NCBI GenBank assembly: GCA_027451085.1
Contig: DAIDKA010000151.1
Span: forward strand, 1-7,650
DNA length: 7,650 bases
Source of the DNA: Gammaproteobacteria bacterium
GTDB taxonomy: Bacteria > Pseudomonadota > Gammaproteobacteria > Steroidobacterales > Steroidobacteraceae
Direction of reading: 5' to 3'
Shown: positions 1-6,212 of the stretch, piece by piece
How positions within the stretch are numbered: position 1 is the stretch's first letter
Layout of the letters: each line of letters starts with the position of its first letter
Notes under the pieces: generated by a model
Database searches by the model: none
What the model saw: the letters and a program-made list of their open reading frames with translations, nothing else
What the model was told of the DNA's origin: nothing
Made by a program: the position numbers and the translations under genes

Positions 1-105
1 GACGTCGTCCTTGGCAAAGGAGTCACCCGGCCGGCGGTGCCATCTGGCGATGGTGGCTTCCTGCATCGTCATGCCCACCCGGCCCAGTTTGAGAGTGATC
101 TTCAT
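1..105 (-). CDS. Lipoyl-domain protein, probable E2 acyltransferase of the dehydrogenase complex (N-terminus only)
   Basis: The first 35 codons of a minus-strand gene that leaves the window at position 1. The protein starts MKITLKLGRVGMTMQEATIA and continues with RWHRRPGDSF. This is the opening of a biotinyl/lipoyl attachment domain: a strand with a leucine/glycine turn, the (G)MTM-E-(A/G)T-I-xxW stretch, then the PGD turn. The lysine that carries lipoate lies beyond the edge. The start at 105 is supported by GAGG eight bases upstream. It follows the E1 beta gene by 26 bases on the same strand, so the likely product is the dihydrolipoamide acyltransferase (E2) that accepts the acyl group from E1 and passes it to CoA. 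In acetoin-type operons the E2 can be a catalytic-domain acyltransferase or a lipoyl domain fused to an alpha/beta hydrolase. The visible part cannot tell these apart. Confidence 0.8.
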   Translation of the reverse strand, partial: MKITLKLGRVGMTMQEATIARWHRRPGDSFAKDDV

Positions 106-131
106 CGATGAACCTCGGATGGCGCCGGCTC

Positions 132-1163
132 TTAAGCACCCGGCAGGAGGTCGCCTGCAGCGCGCTGGGCAGCTGCGGAGAAAAGCGAGGTTTTTGCCGG
201 GCTGATCTGCAGGCAGGCGCGGATGATGGTGTCGGCACCGGGAATCACGCGGCTTTCAGCATTCGGAGCATAGGGTATGCAGACGTTTGGCGTGGTCACG
301 CGCCGGATGGGCGCCTTGAGGCTGTCGAAGCCGCGTTCGGCCACCAGGGCGGCGATTTCGCTGGCGGCGCTGCAGCGCTCGCGCGCTTCGTCGCAGACCA
401 CGAGGCGCCCGGTCTTGCGCACCGAGGCCAGCACCGCGGCCGCATCAAAGGGCACCAGCGTGCGCGGGTCGATGACCTCGACATCGACGCCTTCGACTGC
501 GAGCGACTTGGCCGCCGCCAGCGCGGGTTTCAGCATGGAACCGATGGCCACCAGGGTGAGGTCCCTGCCCTCGCGGGCGATGACGGCTTTGCCGAAGGGG
601 ACCAGGTGTTCACCCTCGGGCACTTCGCCCTGTTCGCCGCCGCGTCCACCGGCTTCCATGAAGAACGTGGGATTGTTGCCGCGGATGGCCGTCTTCAGCA
701 GGCCCTTGGCATCGGCCGGCGTGGCGGGGGTCGCGACATTGATGCCGCCGAGGTTCAGCAGCGGCGGATAGGCGGTGTCGGAGTGCTGCGCGGCATTGGC
801 GCCGCCGCCGCCGTAGCTGGCGATGACAGTGATCGGCATGCGCGCCTGGCCACCGGACATCAGGCGCATCTTGGCCATCTGGTTGCCGATGGCGTCCATG
901 CCCGTGTAGATGAAGTTGGAAAACATCAGGTGCAGGATCACGCGGTGGCCGGCGGCCGCCGCGCCCACTGCCATGCCGGTGAGGGTCTGTTCGCAGATGG
1001 GGGTGTTGCGGATCCGGTCACGGCCGAAGCGCGCCAGCAGCCCCCGGCAATCGCCCATGATGGCGAGCTCCACGTCCTCGCCGAACACGATCACCTTCGG
1101 ATCGCGCTCCATTTCCTCGAACAGGGCCTCGTTTATCGCGTGGATGTAGCGCTTTTTGGCCAT
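132..1163 (-). CDS. TPP-dependent dehydrogenase E1 component, beta subunit (acetoin/2-oxo acid type, AcoB-like)
   Basis: A 343-residue transketolase-like E1 beta subunit that would pair with the E1 alpha product to decarboxylate or cleave a 2-oxo acid or acetoin-type substrate on thiamine diphosphate. Visible landmarks: FGEDVE at 27-32, ICEQ with the conserved cofactor-activating Glu at 58, AQHS with the active-site His at 127, ATPATPADAKGLL near 155, and DPRTLVPFD at the start of the C-terminal domain. The segment CDEARERCSAASEIAALV and the following KAPIRRVTTPN are closer to acetoin dehydrogenase beta subunits than to classical PDH, which has HEA here. The start at 1163 is chosen because MAKKRYIHAI is the family N-terminus. 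The frame is open to 1250, but that would overlap E1 alpha. Only 16 bases separate it from the E1 alpha stop. About 25 residues extend past the usual family end. The substrate is not assigned. Confidence 0.9.
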   Translation of the reverse strand: MAKKRYIHAINEALFEEMERDPKVIVFGEDVELAIMGDCRGLLARFGRDRIRNTPICEQTLTGMAVGAAAAGHRVILHLMFSNFIYTGMDAIGNQMAKMRLMSGGQARMPITVIASYGGGGANAAQHSDTAYPPLLNLGGINVATPATPADAKGLLKTAIRGNNPTFFMEAGGRGGEQGEVPEGEHLVPFGKAVIAREGRDLTLVAIGSMLKPALAAAKSLAVEGVDVEVIDPRTLVPFDAAAVLASVRKTGRLVVCDEARERCSAASEIAALVAERGFDSLKAPIRRVTTPNVCIPYAPNAESRVIPGADTIIRACLQISPAKTSLFSAAAQRAAGDLLPGA

Positions 1164-1179
1164 GGTGCATCTGCCTGCT

Positions 1180-2172
1180 TTAGGGCTGTTGACCGTCGAA
1201 CATGAGGCTGAAGGCCAGTTCCGGGTCGGCTGGCTCGCTCGCCACGGCAAATTTCACGGCTTCATCCACACGCGCCATGATGTGTGATTCGATCTGCTCC
1301 AGCCGCGACACCTCCACGGAACCCAGTGCCGCCAGCTGCTTGCGCAGGCTTGTTATCGGGCAGCGCTGCTTCCAGCCCTCGATCTCGGCGTCATCCCGGT
1401 AGTGCTGCCCGCCCAGGAGCAGGCTCTCGGCCTCCATGTGTCCCTGGATGCGGTAGGTATGCGCCTCTATGAAGGTCGGTCCGCGACCGTCGCGGGCGCG
1501 CTCGATGGCAGCCCGGGCCGCCTCCCACACCGCGGCGACGTCGTTGCCGTCCACCACCAGGGTCGGGATTGCAAAGGCGCGCGCCCGGTCCGAGATCTGG
1601 CCGGAGGTGACCGTGCTGGCCGGACTGAACTCGCTGAAGCGGTTGTGCTCGCAGACGAACACCAGCGGCAGGTGCCAGAGGCTGGCAATGTTCAGGCACT
1701 CCATCAAGGTTCCCTGGTTCGAGGCGCCGTCGCCGAAGAAGTCCACGACCACGCGGCCTTCTTTTGCCAGCTGGGCCGAATAGGCGGCGCCGGTGGCGAT
1801 GGCGAAGCCGGCGCCGACGATGCCGTTGGCGCCCAGTATGCCCTTGGAAAAATCCGCCACGTGCATGGAGCCGCCCATGCCGCGGCAGATGCCGGTGCGC
1901 CTGGCGTAGATCTCGGCCACCATGGCATTGAGGTCGCCACCCTTGGCCAGGTAGTGCCCGTGACCCCGGTGCGTGCTGGTGATCATGTCGGTCGCGCGCA
2001 GGTGTGCGCACACGCCGGTGGCCACTGCCTCCTCGCCGATATACAGGTGCACGGCGCCGGGCAGGTTGCCGGCCTTGTTCTCGTCGCGCAACCGCTCTTC
2101 CGTGCGCCGGATCAGCAGCATGCGTTCGTACAGCGCGAACAGTTCATCGCGCGATGGTGCCGCACGGGTCAT
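1180..2172 (-). CDS. TPP-dependent dehydrogenase E1 component, alpha subunit (acetoin/2-oxo acid type, AcoA-like)
   Basis: A 330-residue E1 alpha subunit, normal in length for acetoin or branched-chain/pyruvate E1 alpha. In order: an N-terminal helix with MLLIRRTEERL (19-29), VHLYIGEEAVA (41-51), THRGHGHYLAKGG (67-79), RGMGGSMHVAD (97-107), and the thiamine diphosphate/magnesium motif opening at GDGASNQG (147-154) and closing at CEHN (174-177). The final Asn177, the magnesium ligand, is kept, but the usual preceding Asn is His176. The loop after the YRxxGH position reads RIQGHMEAESLLLGGQHYR, which lacks the common RGHYEGD/RGHSMSDP form, so the substrate pocket or E1-E2 loop may differ. The start at 2172 has GAGGGG upstream at good spacing. 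It heads the operon with E1 beta and the lipoyl protein and lies just after a terminator, so a promoter is expected in 2173-2233, although none is convincing. Confidence 0.9.
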   Translation of the reverse strand: MTRAAPSRDELFALYERMLLIRRTEERLRDENKAGNLPGAVHLYIGEEAVATGVCAHLRATDMITSTHRGHGHYLAKGGDLNAMVAEIYARRTGICRGMGGSMHVADFSKGILGANGIVGAGFAIATGAAYSAQLAKEGRVVVDFFGDGASNQGTLMECLNIASLWHLPLVFVCEHNRFSEFSPASTVTSGQISDRARAFAIPTLVVDGNDVAAVWEAARAAIERARDGRGPTFIEAHTYRIQGHMEAESLLLGGQHYRDDAEIEGWKQRCPITSLRKQLAALGSVEVSRLEQIESHIMARVDEAVKFAVASEPADPELAFSLMFDGQQP

Positions 2173-2233
2173 GACATCCCCTCGCCGCCGTCATCGGGTG
2201 TGACAGCGGACAATCCGAACCGTATCCCCAAAG

Positions 2234-2266
2234 AAAACCCCGCGGCAAGGGCCCGCGGGGCTTTTT
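2234..2266 (-). terminator. Intrinsic terminator after the Tat-signal SDR, probably bidirectional in form
   Basis: A perfect 8-bp GC stem (2238-2245 with 2253-2260) encloses a 7-base loop. Read on the minus strand it is followed by TTTTCTTT, and it lies 22 bases beyond the SDR stop codon, so it should end that transcript and insulate the dehydrogenase operon. The plus strand also has a T5 run after the stem, so the structure could work both ways, but no plus-strand gene ends here. Confidence 0.85.
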
Positions 2267-2288
2267 ATCCCGATCCCTGGCTGGCGCT

Positions 2289-3416
2289 TCAGGTCTTGTA
2301 CGAGTCCCGCCTCTGCAGGCGGTGCGTGATTTCGCGCGGGTAGATGCCGGTATGGCGGGTCCGGGTCTCGGGCGGCAGGCGTTCCACCGGCACCGGTTCG
2401 TCCGGGCAGGAGTACAGGATGGCGTCGAACCGCTCCTTCAAGCCGTCCTTGAACTCGGTGTGCGACAGGATGTACAGGTCGTTGTTGCGGACGCCATTGA
2501 CCACCCGTTCGCCGGCTTCCAGGGGGTCCATGAGGCCCCGGCCGAAGGACGGCAGAGGCTTGCCATCACGCCCCAACCGGGGCGGACGGGATCCCGGCGG
2601 CAGGTTATCGGTGTTGACGCCGCCCGGGCAGAACACCGAGGTGCCGATGTTCGTGCTTTCGAGTTCGATGCGTAGCGCCTCCATGATCCCCACCGCCGCG
2701 AACTTGGTGGTGGTGTACACGCCGGCGGTCACCGCCGGCAGCAGTCCGCTCATGGAGGAGGTCGTGACGAACTGTCCGCCCTCCCCGTGTTCCTTCATGT
2801 GCGGCAGGATGACGTTGACGCTGTTGTAGATGGCGCCGACGTTGACGTCCCAGGCGTTCTGCCAGTCCTTGGGACTGGTGCCGGCGGCCTTGTCAAAGGT
2901 CTTGATGCCCGCGTTATTCACGACCAGATGCAGTTTGCCGTACTTTGCCTTGACGGCCGCGAGCAGCTGCTCCCAGCCCTCCTGTCCCACGACGTCATGC
3001 TTCACCGCAAACACCGGCGCGCCCTTGGCGAACAGCGGCAGCGCAAGCGCCAGGCGCTGTTCGTTGCGGTAGCCGATGACGACGTTCATCCCGGCGTTGG
3101 AGCAGGCGCGGGCGATGCCTAGGCCGATGCCGTCGGACGCGGCGGTGATGTAGGCAGTCTTGCCGTTGAGGTCGGCCAGCGGTGGCGGTTGCGACACCTT
3201 GGGCTCCGGCGGCATGGGTGGACGGGATCCCATCGGCGGTGGCGTGGCAGATTGTGCACCACCTGCTGCGGCTTGTTGTGCTTGTGCGACGGGGGCGCCC
3301 AGTCCAGCCAGCAGAGTGACCGCGCCTGCACCTGCGGCCAGGGTGCCCAGAAACTGGCGCCGATCGGTCGCCACCGCATTATTCGTTGCTGATTGTGTTG
3401 ACTTGTCCATGTCCAT
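2289..3416 (-). CDS. Short-chain dehydrogenase/reductase with Tat signal peptide
   Basis: A 375-residue NAD(P)-dependent oxidoreductase of the classical SDR type, acting on an unidentified alcohol or ketone. The N-terminus carries a twin-arginine motif, TDRRQFLG (Arg19-Arg20), then a hydrophobic run rich in Ala, Gly and Leu and an AQA-QQ cleavage site near 46. A proline-rich linker (59-79) precedes the Rossmann domain. The nucleotide motif is TAASDGIG (91-98), with Ala in place of the usual first Gly. NNAG is at 167-170, and the catalytic set Asn192, Ser221, Tyr234 and Lys238 is complete. CPGGVNTDN follows. The frame is open to 3518, but the start at 3416 is chosen because AGGGG lies 5 bases upstream and because the Tat motif then falls near the N-terminus. 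ATG at 3410 is the alternative. It is transcribed divergently from the TonB receptor and has its own terminator. Confidence 0.88.
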   Translation of the reverse strand: MDMDKSTQSATNNAVATDRRQFLGTLAAGAGAVTLLAGLGAPVAQAQQAAAGGAQSATPPPMGSRPPMPPEPKVSQPPPLADLNGKTAYITAASDGIGLGIARACSNAGMNVVIGYRNEQRLALALPLFAKGAPVFAVKHDVVGQEGWEQLLAAVKAKYGKLHLVVNNAGIKTFDKAAGTSPKDWQNAWDVNVGAIYNSVNVILPHMKEHGEGGQFVTTSSMSGLLPAVTAGVYTTTKFAAVGIMEALRIELESTNIGTSVFCPGGVNTDNLPPGSRPPRLGRDGKPLPSFGRGLMDPLEAGERVVNGVRNNDLYILSHTEFKDGLKERFDAILYSCPDEPVPVERLPPETRTRHTGIYPREITHRLQRRDSYKT

Positions 3417-3421
3417 GAAAG

Positions 3422-3426
3422 CCCCT
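3422..3426 (-). promoter_or_regulatory. Ribosome binding site deciding the Tat-SDR start
   Basis: On the minus strand this reads AGGGG, 5 bases before ATG at 3416 and 11 before ATG at 3410. It favours 3416 over both 3410 and the upstream codon at 3518. Confidence 0.55.
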
Positions 3427-3485
3427 GAAGGTGTTGGTTCAGCCTGTTGCTTTTTCAAGTCGACCCATTGAGTCGGGCAAAGTGC

Positions 3486-3505
3486 TTGTGCTAGGTTAGC
3501 AACAA
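3486..3505. repeat. Imperfect inverted repeat in the divergent intergenic region
   Basis: TTGTGCTA and TAGCAACAA face each other around GGT, giving 4+4 base pairs with one bulged A. It lies 70 bases upstream of the Tat-SDR start and 138 bases upstream of the receptor start, where a shared operator would sit. It is short and imperfect, so chance is a real alternative. Confidence 0.3.
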
Positions 3506-3539
3506 ACAAGGGGATCAAGCGTATTCAGACGGTCACAGG

Positions 3540-3553
3540 GGACATTCCTGTCC
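3540..3553. repeat. Perfect 14-base dyad GGACA-N4-TGTCC
   Basis: GGACATTCCTGTCC is a perfect 5-bp inverted repeat with a 4-base centre. CAGG and CCTG form a second, overlapping dyad one step to the left. It lies about 90 bases upstream of the receptor gene. It could be an operator or a fragment of a dispersed GGGGACA-type intergenic repeat. One copy in one window cannot decide between them. Confidence 0.35.
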
Positions 3554-3608
3554 GGCATGAGCGCGCATTGACTCTCCAACAGCTGCCCCGCAATTCGCCA
3601 CAGTTCTT

Positions 3609-3628
3609 GTTGCACAGCTTCGTGCAAC
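3609..3628 (+). promoter_or_regulatory. Perfect 7-bp inverted repeat just before the receptor ribosome binding site
   Basis: GTTGCAC, a 6-base loop (AGCTTC) and GTGCAAC form a perfect stem ending 4 bases before the AGAGGAG ribosome binding site. In the transcript it would be a 5' leader hairpin beside the Shine-Dalgarno. In DNA it would be a 20-base operator-like dyad. Either could control receptor expression. Which of these applies, if any, is inference. Confidence 0.4.
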
Positions 3629-3632
3629 TCGC

Positions 3633-3639
3633 AGAGGAG
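3633..3639 (+). promoter_or_regulatory. Strong ribosome binding site of the TonB receptor
   Basis: AGAGGAG lies 3 bases before ATG 3643 and 6 bases before ATG 3646. The spacing favours the second ATG, which would remove one Met from the signal peptide and change nothing else. Confidence 0.65.
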
Positions 3640-3642
3640 TAG

Positions 3643-6108
3643 ATGATGTTGCAGTCGAAGTCCATCCGTCTGACGGTGGGAATGCTGCTGGCCGCCGCGA
3701 GCGCCACTGCCATGGCCCAGCAGGCGCCGGCCACCAACGGCCAGAGCCAGGCCAGCCAGACACAGCCCGCCAATGGTGACGCCCTGCAGGAGGTCACCGT
3801 CACCGCGCAGATGCGCAAACAGAACGTTCAGGACACGCCCATCGCCATCACGGCGGTGAACGCCGCCATGCTGGACCAGCGTAACGAGACCGAGCTCAGC
3901 GATGTCACCGCACAGGCGCCGGGCGTCACCCTGCTGCCCACCGGCGGTGCCTTCGGTCCGGGCATGTCGGCCAGCATCCGTGGTGTCGGCCAGGCGGACT
4001 TCGATCCGGCCATGTCACCGGGTGTCGGCCTCTACATCGACGACGTCTATTACTCCAACCTCACCGGCGCTGATTTCGACCTGGTGGACCTGGACCGTGT
4101 GGAGATCCTGCGCGGCCCGCAGGGCACCCTGGCGGGCATGAACTCTGAAGGCGGCGCCATCAAGCTGTACAGCCAGAAGCCGACCGGCAGCGACACCGGC
4201 TCCATCACGGCGGGCTATGGCTCGCGCAGCCTGGTCGACCTGAGGGGCATGGCGGATGTCTCGCTGATCCAGGACACCCTGTTCATGCGCGTCTCGGTGG
4301 TCTCCCGGAAGCAGGACGGCTACGTGCAGCTGATCGACTATGGCTGCTCCCACCCCGGATCCGGGGTCGCCACCAATGCCGCCGGCGGCAACTGCGTCAA
4401 CGGCTCCGAGGGCGCCACCGACTACAGCGGCGGCCGTGTCGCGCTGCGCTGGCTGGCCAGCGACAACCTGGAGTTCAACCTCACCGCCGACGGCACCAGC
4501 GACAACTCCGGTTCGGCCGCGGTCACCCTGCTGAAGGTGAATTCCAACAACCTGTACAACATCCCGGGGATCGGTTCAGCCAGCCAGATCGCCGCCGCCA
4601 CCAGGACCTCGCCCCTCAACTACACCAACGCGTTCGTACCCTCGAACCCGTACCAGAGCTACGCTAACTTCTGCGGCTACGGCATGACGGTCGGCGCCAA
4701 CGGCCCGACGTTCTCCAGCTCCCAGGAGTGCTTTGCGCCGGCGTCCACCAGCAAGGTGTGGGGCACCAACCTGACCGCCGACTGGCAGATCTCGCCCGAC
4801 ATGGCCCTGAAGTCCATCACCGCCTTCCGCGAGATGAACAGCTACTGGACCAACGACGACGACACATCGCCGACCAGCGCCTCGCTCGGTGCTTCGCAGA
4901 TGCGCAACCACACCCTGACGCAGGAGCTGCGCCTGAGCGGCAAGTCCGGCAGCTGGCTCGACTACACCGTCGGCGGCTTCATGCTCGACCAGACCACCAC
5001 CTACTGGTCCCACCAGCTGCTCGACTATGTGCCTACCGCCAGCACCCCCGTTACTGCGACCAGTGGCCCCACGGGTCTTCCGTTCGAGTTCGTGCAGGAT
5101 GACCCGGTGTTCGAGAAGATCTACGCCGCCTTCGCCAACGGCACCTGGCACATCACCGATGCGCTGGATTTCAACGGCGGCGTGCGCTACACGCACCAGC
5201 AGCTGGCGTACACCTACGTCCGTGAAAATCCCCCGGCCGTGCAGGACACCCTGGGCTTCGACAGCATCTTCTATCCCGGCGGTCTGCCTTCCGCCACCTA
5301 CGAGGGTTCCAAGGTCGACTGGCGCGCGAACCTGGACTACCGCTGGAACGACAACATCATGACCTACGCCAGCGCCTCCACCGGCTTCAAGGGCGGTGGT
5401 GTCAACCCGCGGCCGTTCGAGGCCTCGCAGGTCGAGAGTTTCGCGCCGGAAACCCTGACGTCGTACGAAATGGGCGCCAAGACCGACTGGCTGGACCACA
5501 GCCTGCGGCTCGATCTTGCCTCCTTCTACGAGAAGTACAAGAACATGCAGGTCACTCTGCTCAGCTGCCCGGCGTTCTCGGGCGGCAACGCGGGCGAGCC
5601 CTGCGCCGCGCCGGTCAACGGCGGCGATGCCAACATCTACGGCGTGGAGGCCGAGGCTTCCTATCATCTGGGCGGATTCACGGCGGATGCCAGCTTCAGC
5701 AAGCAGCACTTCGAGTACACCACCGTCAATGTCCTGGCCGGGATTCCGCTCTCGGCCCAGGGGCAGGACTTCCAGCCTCTGAAGTGGAGCGTCGGTGCCC
5801 AGTACGAGCAGCCGCTGTGGGCGAATGCGACCATCACCCCGCGGCTCGACTGGAGCTATGCCGCCGGCTTCTACACCAACGCCAACAACGACGCCAACAG
5901 CTTCAACGCCGGCCACCAGGAGCTCAATGGCCGCATCACCTACAAGAACGGTACCGGCAACTGGGAGCTGTCGCTGATCGCCACCAACCTGACCAACAAG
6001 CTCTGGTACACCTCCGTGTTCGATCTGACCAGCACGGAAGGCCAGGTCTATGGCCTGCCGGCCCCGCCGCGCACCTTCGAGCTGCAGTTCAAGAAGGACT
6101 TCAAATAA
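3643..6108 (+). CDS. TonB-dependent outer-membrane receptor
   Basis: An 821-residue TonB-dependent receptor that would import a scarce or bulky ligand across the outer membrane using energy from TonB-ExbB-ExbD. The signal peptide covers 1-25, with cleavage after AMA, followed by a Gln/Asn-rich linker. The TonB box is EVTVTA at 50-55. The plug domain holds ITAVNAAML, IRGVGQADF (112-120), VGLYIDDVYY (128-137) and EILRGPQGTLAGMNSEGGAI (154-173). The barrel follows, with many aromatic-rich strands such as ASASTGFKGGGVNPR, and ends APPRTFELQF-KKDFK. The plug tip reads LAGMNSEGG instead of the commoner LFGRNTTGG. Six Cys in three close pairs (235/251, 344/363, 642/654) lie in likely surface loops. 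Length and style match the large receptor families of sphingomonads and Steroidobacter-like bacteria. The ligand is unknown. It is divergent from the Tat-type SDR, and it ends at tandem hairpins. Confidence 0.95.
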   Translation: MMLQSKSIRLTVGMLLAAASATAMAQQAPATNGQSQASQTQPANGDALQEVTVTAQMRKQNVQDTPIAITAVNAAMLDQRNETELSDVTAQAPGVTLLPTGGAFGPGMSASIRGVGQADFDPAMSPGVGLYIDDVYYSNLTGADFDLVDLDRVEILRGPQGTLAGMNSEGGAIKLYSQKPTGSDTGSITAGYGSRSLVDLRGMADVSLIQDTLFMRVSVVSRKQDGYVQLIDYGCSHPGSGVATNAAGGNCVNGSEGATDYSGGRVALRWLASDNLEFNLTADGTSDNSGSAAVTLLKVNSNNLYNIPGIGSASQIAAATRTSPLNYTNAFVPSNPYQSYANFCGYGMTVGANGPTFSSSQECFAPASTSKVWGTNLTADWQISPDMALKSITAFREMNSYWTNDDDTSPTSASLGASQMRNHTLTQELRLSGKSGSWLDYTVGGFMLDQTTTYWSHQLLDYVPTASTPVTATSGPTGLPFEFVQDDPVFEKIYAAFANGTWHITDALDFNGGVRYTHQQLAYTYVRENPPAVQDTLGFDSIFYPGGLPSATYEGSKVDWRANLDYRWNDNIMTYASASTGFKGGGVNPRPFEASQVESFAPETLTSYEMGAKTDWLDHSLRLDLASFYEKYKNMQVTLLSCPAFSGGNAGEPCAAPVNGGDANIYGVEAEASYHLGGFTADASFSKQHFEYTTVNVLAGIPLSAQGQDFQPLKWSVGAQYEQPLWANATITPRLDWSYAAGFYTNANNDANSFNAGHQELNGRITYKNGTGNWELSLIATNLTNKLWYTSVFDLTSTEGQVYGLPAPPRTFELQFKKDFK

Positions 6109-6114
6109 GACCAA

Positions 6115-6136
6115 AGACCTGTTCAGAAGCAGGTCT
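6115..6136 (+). other. Stem-loop directly after the receptor stop codon
   Basis: AGACCTG and CAGGTCT form a perfect 7-bp stem around an 8-base loop, starting 7 bases after the receptor stop. It has no T tract, so it is not a terminator by itself. It could protect the mRNA 3' end or help the terminator hairpin that follows. Confidence 0.5.
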
Positions 6137-6143
6137 CCAACTC

Positions 6144-6177
6144 AAGGGGCGCTCTCGTACGGGGGCGCCCTTTTTTT
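6144..6177 (+). terminator. Intrinsic terminator of the TonB receptor gene
   Basis: GGGCGC (6147-6152) pairs with GCGCCC (6165-6170) across a 12-base loop, and the stem can extend by a G-T and two A-T pairs. Seven T residues follow at 6171-6177. This is a classical Rho-independent terminator on the plus strand. It ends the receptor transcript 36 bases before the next gene, which therefore needs its own promoter or read-through. Confidence 0.85.
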
Positions 6178-6194
6178 GTGCGCCGCGGGTCCGC

Positions 6195-6200
6195 TATGAT
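6195..6200 (+). promoter_or_regulatory. Candidate -10 box for the downstream SDR
   Basis: TATGAT matches the -10 consensus at five of six positions. No good -35 is visible, because the T tract of the terminator occupies that place. Transcription would begin near 6206-6208, only about 5-7 bases before ATG 6213 and at the in-frame GTG 6207, giving a leaderless or nearly leaderless message. Confidence 0.3.
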
Positions 6201-6212
6201 GAGCAGGTGGAC

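Noticed and set aside
108..1205. Long plus-strand open frame (365 codons) over the E1 beta gene
   Set aside because: It is antisense to a clearly recognisable E1 beta protein. The His/Gly/Arg/Ala-rich translation has no family features. It is a by-product of high GC content.
2207..2217. Short dyad CGGA-CAA-TCCG upstream of E1 alpha
   Set aside because: Four-base arms are expected often by chance in GC-rich DNA, and no recognisable promoter elements surround it.
1402..2343. Plus-strand open frame (313 codons) over E1 alpha and the intergenic terminator
   Set aside because: It runs through the terminator hairpin and antisense to E1 alpha, and its sequence looks like no protein family.
3568..3596. 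Possible sigma-70 promoter for the receptor: TTGACT, 17 bases, CAATTC
   Set aside because: The -35 is good and the spacing ideal, but the -10 matches consensus at only about one position. Too weak to list as a feature without a mapped transcript start.
3525..3818. Minus-strand 97-codon frame spanning the intergenic region and the receptor signal peptide
   Set aside because: It overlaps the receptor start in antisense, has no ribosome binding site that I can see, and its Cys/Trp/Arg-rich translation is not protein-like.
4576..6114. Long minus-strand open frame (512 codons) over the receptor gene
   Set aside because: It is antisense to the receptor and rich in Val/Gly/Arg, with no domain, signal peptide or plausible start context. 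It is a GC-driven shadow.
5784..6212. N-terminal extension of the second SDR into the receptor gene
   Set aside because: The extension is receptor DNA read in another frame, then passes through the terminator. SDR homology begins at the ATG at 6213.
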